From Polytrichum commune (Eukaryota; Streptophyta; Polytrichopsida; Polytrichales; Polytrichaceae): a DNA stretch of 64,000 nucleotides. The stretch is taken from positions 52,018,001-52,082,000 of the forward strand of contig OX485804.1 of assembly GCA_950295325.1 (NCBI GenBank), read 5' to 3'. The translations under genes were made by a program, and so were the position numbers. The notes under the pieces are model-generated. The model was not told the DNA's origin, made no database searches, and saw nothing but the letters and a program-made list of their open reading frames with translations. Below are positions 58,720-64,000 of the stretch, in pieces (position 1 is the stretch's first letter; every line of letters begins with the position of its first letter).

Positions 58720-58945
58720 TTATGATTATTGTAGGTAAAAGTGTTGAAGGCGTAATATGCTCGTGTAGCCCAATTATGTTGACTATGGTGTCTAGAATGG
58801 TTAAAAGAAAATTAGCATGAAGTCTAATCTCTATTGAGCACATGACTTTTTGGTGTCCGCTCTTAGATTCACACTTAGCCACACATTACTCAAATATGGG
58901 TGGCTAATTAAGATAAGTGACTATATCAGGCACATTTACCTTCCC
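58720..58945 (-). mobile_element. Inverted-repeat element, family D copy 4 (diverged)
   Basis: On the minus strand starts GAAGGTAAATGTGCCTGATA and continues ACTTATCTTAATTAGCCACC and CATATTTGAGTAATGTGTGG, aligning with 50895-51118. The distal end is not determined. Confidence 0.55.
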
Positions 58946-60600
58946 ATAAATAATGTAGCTCACAATATTGAGCTCAAGGTCCTTCTATTGTGAACATATG
59001 ACAATCTCGGGATCCACATCAACATGTTTACACAAGTCAAGTTTTGTTCGGCTTAAATCAATATGAATTGCACTTCCGTATAGAGAGGCAATTACTTCCC
59101 ATTCCTATCAATTGTGCCAACCACCAATTCTCATTCTTTGGGGGAAAATTGCACATGCATTCCATGTGTAAGGGGTCAACTTTACGTCATTCTATGGTTT
59201 CGTCAACCTAGTTGGAACATGGAAATATGCCCTTAGGGTCTAGTTCAAATGCAAGTCCCAAGTCCCAACTTTTGAGCCTCTAGAAACCATTAAAATATGT
59301 TTCATATCCTCTAAGTCATATCTTGATTATTTGAAGCAAAAAATCTCTCAAGACTTGTGTTGCAAGTTGGGTCTACACTAGTTCTCCCAACTAGTGAGGG
59401 TGGGCTAATAGCGAGTGTGGGTAATTAGTGAAGGTAATACTAAATTTATGTACGCTATGAATTTAGTGCCATCAAAAGATCTAGGAAGTATGTTCATCTT
59501 GACATTATTCACTAAAAATATTGGCACTTGACATTACATTGAAAGTATGAGCACTTAGCACTACCGCAGAGGGCTCTCTATTCCAACACAAATTAATTCT
59601 TCTCCCCTCAAATTGTTGCCACATATCATGCTCACATTCACTAAGACCCAATTTATCTCACATGGAAACTACCTTCCGGCACATATAAAGATGAAACAGA
59701 GAGCCCTCTACAGTATTCACAGAGATGCAGGTGGCACATACTAATCACAAGCACGCATTAATTCTCTTGGAATCTATGGTAAATGAACATGTATTCATAA
59801 AAATTCCAATCCTCATTAAGTTTGAGAGATTTGGCTAAATATTGTATGATTAGGGAATTAGTGCTGCCCACACTAATTGAGATGATCAGTATAGCTTTTT
59901 GCTCAACCCAGCTCTCACCACAAGTCCCAAGCCTCATCTCCAAAGAGTGTTGCCACATAGGCATCCACATCATAATTGGGACCAAATGTGAAGTTACGTA
60001 TGTCCCAATTTCCATTCTCTCAACAGCTGAGATTGCAGAGGCTGACATCAAGTGAACTGGCACTTGCTCATTTTCTAAGTTTGCATTTTAGGTCCGCTCC
60101 ATTCTTCCTTTAAGAGTTCTCCCTCCAACTCCGGCTTTGGGGTAACTAGTGCGAGCCTGATGTACTTTACTTTACAAACAGAACCAGTATTGTCCATTTG
60201 TCTTCAAAATCAAATGCACCATTTTCCAAACCCCCACTTACGTCAAACTGCTGTAGTCTTTCAAACATCGGTTTAGGTCATTGAAACATGATAGTGTTTT
60301 CAATATACTAACCAGAAAATGAATCATTCTACATATGAAGGAATACAACTTTGGTGACATGCAAATGCATGCTCACTGTAGTGACATCAAATCTCCAATC
60401 TACAAACTTCAAAGGGATGAATGATATCTCCCCACAATTCTAAGAGCTTCAGCCAGATAGTACAAAGTAGGCATGTAAAAATCTGCTAATGCACAGAAAG
60501 CCATTAATATCGAGTCGTCCAATACGTCTGCTTACCATGCAGAACTGTGGGCTCTTGTGTATGTACAGAAGCCATGATCACCACTTAAAACTGCATGTCT
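58946..60600. other. Intergenic, nothing recognised
   Basis: Only short frames. Several ACTAAAT/ATTTAGTG motifs suggest further worn inverted-repeat elements, but I could not define ends. The last part may hold the PMI1 3' UTR. Confidence 0.35.
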
Positions 60601-60872
60601 CCATCATTCCAGTACATCCAGGTTGCCGAGATGAGTTTCCTGGTGCTGGATACTAGAGGAATAAAGTGAAGAACATAAAGACCAACAAAACAGTGACTTG
60701 TGATACTTGTTCTCTGTAGCAAGTCTACAACTGATTCCTGCAAGATAAACCTCTTTAAGAGGTTCTCTTAGAGGGACATCATATCCTACAAACAGAAGGA
60801 AATTTGGAACTGAAGTCAACAAAGATCCTTGACAAAACCCTGCAGTTAAAGAAATTAAAAAAATATGAACTT

Positions 60873-63800
60873 CTATTTCTTCCTGCCAAACCAACCAACC
60901 TTTGCCATGGCAACGTCGGGGTTTCGAGTTTTTGCAGCAGCTGGAGCACCCCATTTCGACCCAGTTTTGGAGGAAATACTCCACATGGAGTCAGCCTTGA
61001 CTGTGCTACTGGCAGGTTTACTGGATGCTGCTGCTGGCACGAGAGGACCCGCTTTGCTTCTGGGCTGCAGGACTGGGTGTTTGGTGGCTTTCCCCATTCC
61101 ACTGGCCACAAGCCACCGAGACCCTGATTGCAGTTGCTTCTGATTACCCCAACCGATCGGTTTCTGTTTCTCGTTCGCACTTTCCTCACTGTTTTGCATA
61201 CCTGATATTGTCACCTCTGTGATTTTAAACTGTGGCTGAGTAGGAGCATTAGATTCTTCGTCAGAATCCTCACTATTTCCCTTGAGAGAAATTCGTCTTC
61301 CTAACCGCACTTTGGGAGTTGGAGGTACCATAACCCTCTCAGCTTGCACTAAAGCCATCATGGGGGCTCCAACAGGCTCATAGTTCCGGAGGGGGTCCCG
61401 AAGCTGAACAAGCATGGCCAGAGTAAGAGTGTCACCCATTAAACCACCTTTCAAGTTTGTTGCATCTGCCCCACCTTTACTCCACTCATTGTTTTTCTGT
61501 TTACCAGGCACAATCTCACCATGATTAGCCTGGTGAGTAGCCAGCAGTGCCATTGTGTTGTCATTGGTCTCATTTTCATCATATACACCTGCATCCAACC
61601 TCATCCACTCGTCTAATGAGATGGCCATTCCTAAGCCATCATCGTCGCTTCCAGAAGTCTCTGCATTCCCGCCTTCCAAAAGCCTCATGGCTGTTACTCC
61701 CTCCAATGAGCTGATTCCTCCAGACTTTCCCCCTCTCCGTCTTGAGGCTGAACCACCCTCTAGTGCAGCCATCTCCTGCCATGAAAGGGGATCCACCATA
61801 TATGGTGCTTCTTCTTCAGCCATGTCTGATTGAATCTTCAGGCCTTCCAAAGCCAAAGCTTCTATTTTTTGCATTGCCATGGGTGCTAGATCCTCCAAAG
61901 ACATGAATGTATCATCCAGGTTGGGGTTGCTGTTGCGTCTACTTGAATGACCTCTAGAGGTTGTTGCCAAACCTGAACCTCCTCCACGGGAAGCCAACGC
62001 CCCATGACTCCTTTGAGAATCCTGGCCATACTCTTGACTTGGAACAGCTCTTCCGCCTTCTAGTGCAGGGAATCTGCACAAAAAGTTCAATACTTGCTTC
62101 GAGGTCAGAGGATTTACTGGACACACATTTTCAAATGGGTATATCAACAGAGACATGACAGAGGGAAAAACATGTAGCTGGGAATCCATTGAGGGAGAAA
62201 CATTCATGGATATAGGTAGGGAAGGAAGTACAATTAGTGATGGATGGGTAGACAGCTTCAAACACATTAGTCATCATGCAGGAGAATAAATTGCTGTATG
62301 CACTACAAAAAAACTACAAGCTGACAGTTACTTATATGTAACTTCTACAGCAAATAATGGGCAGGATACCAGACTTTAGGAGACAATGTTACGACACTAA
62401 CCCATAATGTCCTCGTCCTTGAGTTCCTTCCAAAGCTGCAAACCCCTCACTTGCAATTTGCTCTACACTCTTTCCAGTGATATCATCCAAGGGCATGGCC
62501 ATCATGGCCTGATCTGCCATTCCCTCCATCCCTGCAGCAGCCATTCTTCGCAAAATATCCATGGAGGAAGCCCCCATGTCTACTGGTACCACGACAGGCT
62601 TTGATACTTGCATGACTAGCTTACCACCATTTGTAGCCTGAAAATTCACAGGGCTCATTGATCTCAAAGTCCCTCCATCACCAGTTTGTACCACAGGACC
62701 TAAGCTTTTCCCCAGGGATGGCGGATCAGCCATCACCATGGCGTATGGGTTGCCAGTGTCATCTACAGCAGAAGCTCGTGGAGGTGATGCCTCAAAGACT
62801 TTTTTATTTAGACCCCATTCTTGCATGAGGGCCTCAGTCTCTTCATCTTCTAGCATTTTGGCCCGGTTTCTACTTCGCATCGTTTGGGTTGCCTTTTGAA
62901 GCTCTGATTCTGCAGCTTCCATTATGGAAGCCAACTCAACATCCTCTTCACTACCCCAGCCTGAATACCAACCAAAATCTCTTTCAAAACTCAGACAATG
63001 ACTTATTATTCAACACAGATAAAGACGTCAAACCAAAACTTGAATAACTGTGAGCACTGACCTAGATTATTGAAGTCCTCAGACAAGGTCTGTTCAAGTG
63101 TACCCAGCTTGTAAGATTCCTCCATAGTCCCAACATTATGACCGGAGTCACCGGACATACCATCAAGGTACAGTTCTGGAACCTCAGACCGCTCAATGTA
63201 ATGTGGTGCCTCTGGCAATTTCATGTCCAGTCCCAAACCACTTTCCAACAATGCCTCATTTTCAAACTGCTTCAGCAACAAAGCACGAGGAGAATCTGGC
63301 TCACTGTCAGAAGTAAGACCTACAGGTGCTGGTCCTGTTGGAGTTTCTAAAAGGCTCAAGAATTCACCAGCAACAGGATCAAACTCATCATCCGATTCAG
63401 GAACCTTACTTTGAATCACTACCTTGTCTGAGTTCCAGTTGGACTGCCCATCACCAGGAAGCAGTGATAGAAGTTCTTCCTCAGTCATATCATCTGGCAA
63501 ATCCAGCACATGTTTTTCAGTTTCTGGATCTGTATGGGGATGAGAATAACCTAACGTTTCTTCCTGTAAGTCTTGTGATTGTGTGTTCTCATAATCATAC
63601 AAGGAGTCTATGGGATCTTCTCCATCTGAATCCTGTTCCTCCTCGCCCAAAGCAGCTAAAAGCTCCTGCATTTCTAATTCTTCATCCATGGATTGATCTT
63701 GTGGTTGTGCTGAATTGTGAGCTGCATCCATCCTTGAAATATTCTCTACTCCAGAATAGTCATTGAAGGTTCCTGTTTGAGTCACTTCCTTATAATCGAT

Positions 63801-64000
63801 TACACGCTTTTCAAGCTCCTCTTCCTCTTCCTCTTCCTCTTCTCCCGACCCCAGGGCCTCTTCTTCATACTCCATGTGCATTGTAATGACCTCTTTAGAG
63901 ACTACTGACATAACCACCAGAGAAATAAACACATCAGCTCCAGCTGCATCACCTTCTTGAATGAGCAGATGTGGCTTATCTATTTTGATTACACCAAGAA
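60873..64000 (-). CDS. PMI1: PMI1 (PLASTID MOVEMENT IMPAIRED1), C-terminal part, 5' end outside the window
   Basis: Exons: right edge (64000) to 63062, 62960-62402, 62073-60873; 898 codons plus stop, all in phase. PMI1 proteins act in the plant cytoplasm in chloroplast and nuclear positioning with actin. Seen here: the end of the N-terminal region (KPHLLIQEGDAAGADVFIS) running off the edge, a long acidic stretch, NNLGWGSEEDVELASIMEAAESELQKATQTMRS, TEALMQEWGLNKKVFE, PPLGKGLGP-like PPSLGKSLGPVVQTGDGG, MDILRRMAAAG, VEQIASEGFAALEG, then IEALALEGLKIQSDMAEEEAP, TLTLAMLVQLRDPLRNYEPVG, and a C-terminal tail ending GWFGRKK. These match the conserved order of the family. The motif LEGG recurs five or six times, an odd enrichment. 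The N-terminal C2-like domain is expected beyond the window. Confidence 0.88.

Overview
The window reads as nuclear DNA of a land plant. It carries plant-only gene families (PMI1, a DUF7733-type membrane protein, a tonoplast-type SLC13 carrier), plant telomere-type TTTAGGG motifs, a Ty3/gypsy-like fragment with a Met-tRNA-type primer site, and GT-AG introns of about 0.1 to 1 kb. Nothing fixes the species. The unusual LINE reverse transcriptase and the compact gene spacing would suit a seed-free plant, but that is weak inference. All exon models were built by hand from splice sites and reading phase. Each of the five complete models closes to an exact multiple of three.

Layout: (1) 1.8-13.9 kb, minus: a 22-exon ZRANB3-type SNF2 helicase/HNH gene, about 1601 codons, with a long C-terminal tail of about eight degenerate 40-52-residue repeats. 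(2) 14-27.5 kb: a gene-poor block holding a decayed copy of part of the helicase gene split by an inverted-repeat element, a cluster of hairpins, a broken A/C-rich LINE, a 63-bp inverted repeat, and a gag/LTR fragment containing a 46-bp tandem array. (3) 27.6-31.1 kb, minus: splicing factor PRP3, 5 exons, 767 aa. (4) 31.4-37.6 kb: transposon-rich, with a copy of PRP3 intron 1, a 1.0-kb TA-flanked element and three related Tourist-like elements. (5) 38.6-42.7 kb, plus: SLC13/tonoplast dicarboxylate transporter, 5 exons, 583 aa. (6) 45.9-47.4 kb, plus: DUF7733-type membrane protein, 2 exons, 273 aa, with a G-box promoter. (7) 50.4-55.3 kb, minus: SSUH2-like zinc-ribbon protein, 7 exons, 459 aa, with introns full of small repeats and a 5S rRNA-like sequence. 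(8) 60.9 kb to the right edge, minus: PMI1, its 5' part outside the window.

The genes look like independent housekeeping loci (replication-fork repair, spliceosome, vacuolar transport, membrane, chloroplast movement), not a pathway or cluster. The most distinctive content is in the non-coding DNA. At least six families of short inverted-repeat elements recur; one appears to supply the splice donor of SSUH2-like exon 1. Local tandem duplications sit at or next to the 5' ends of several genes.
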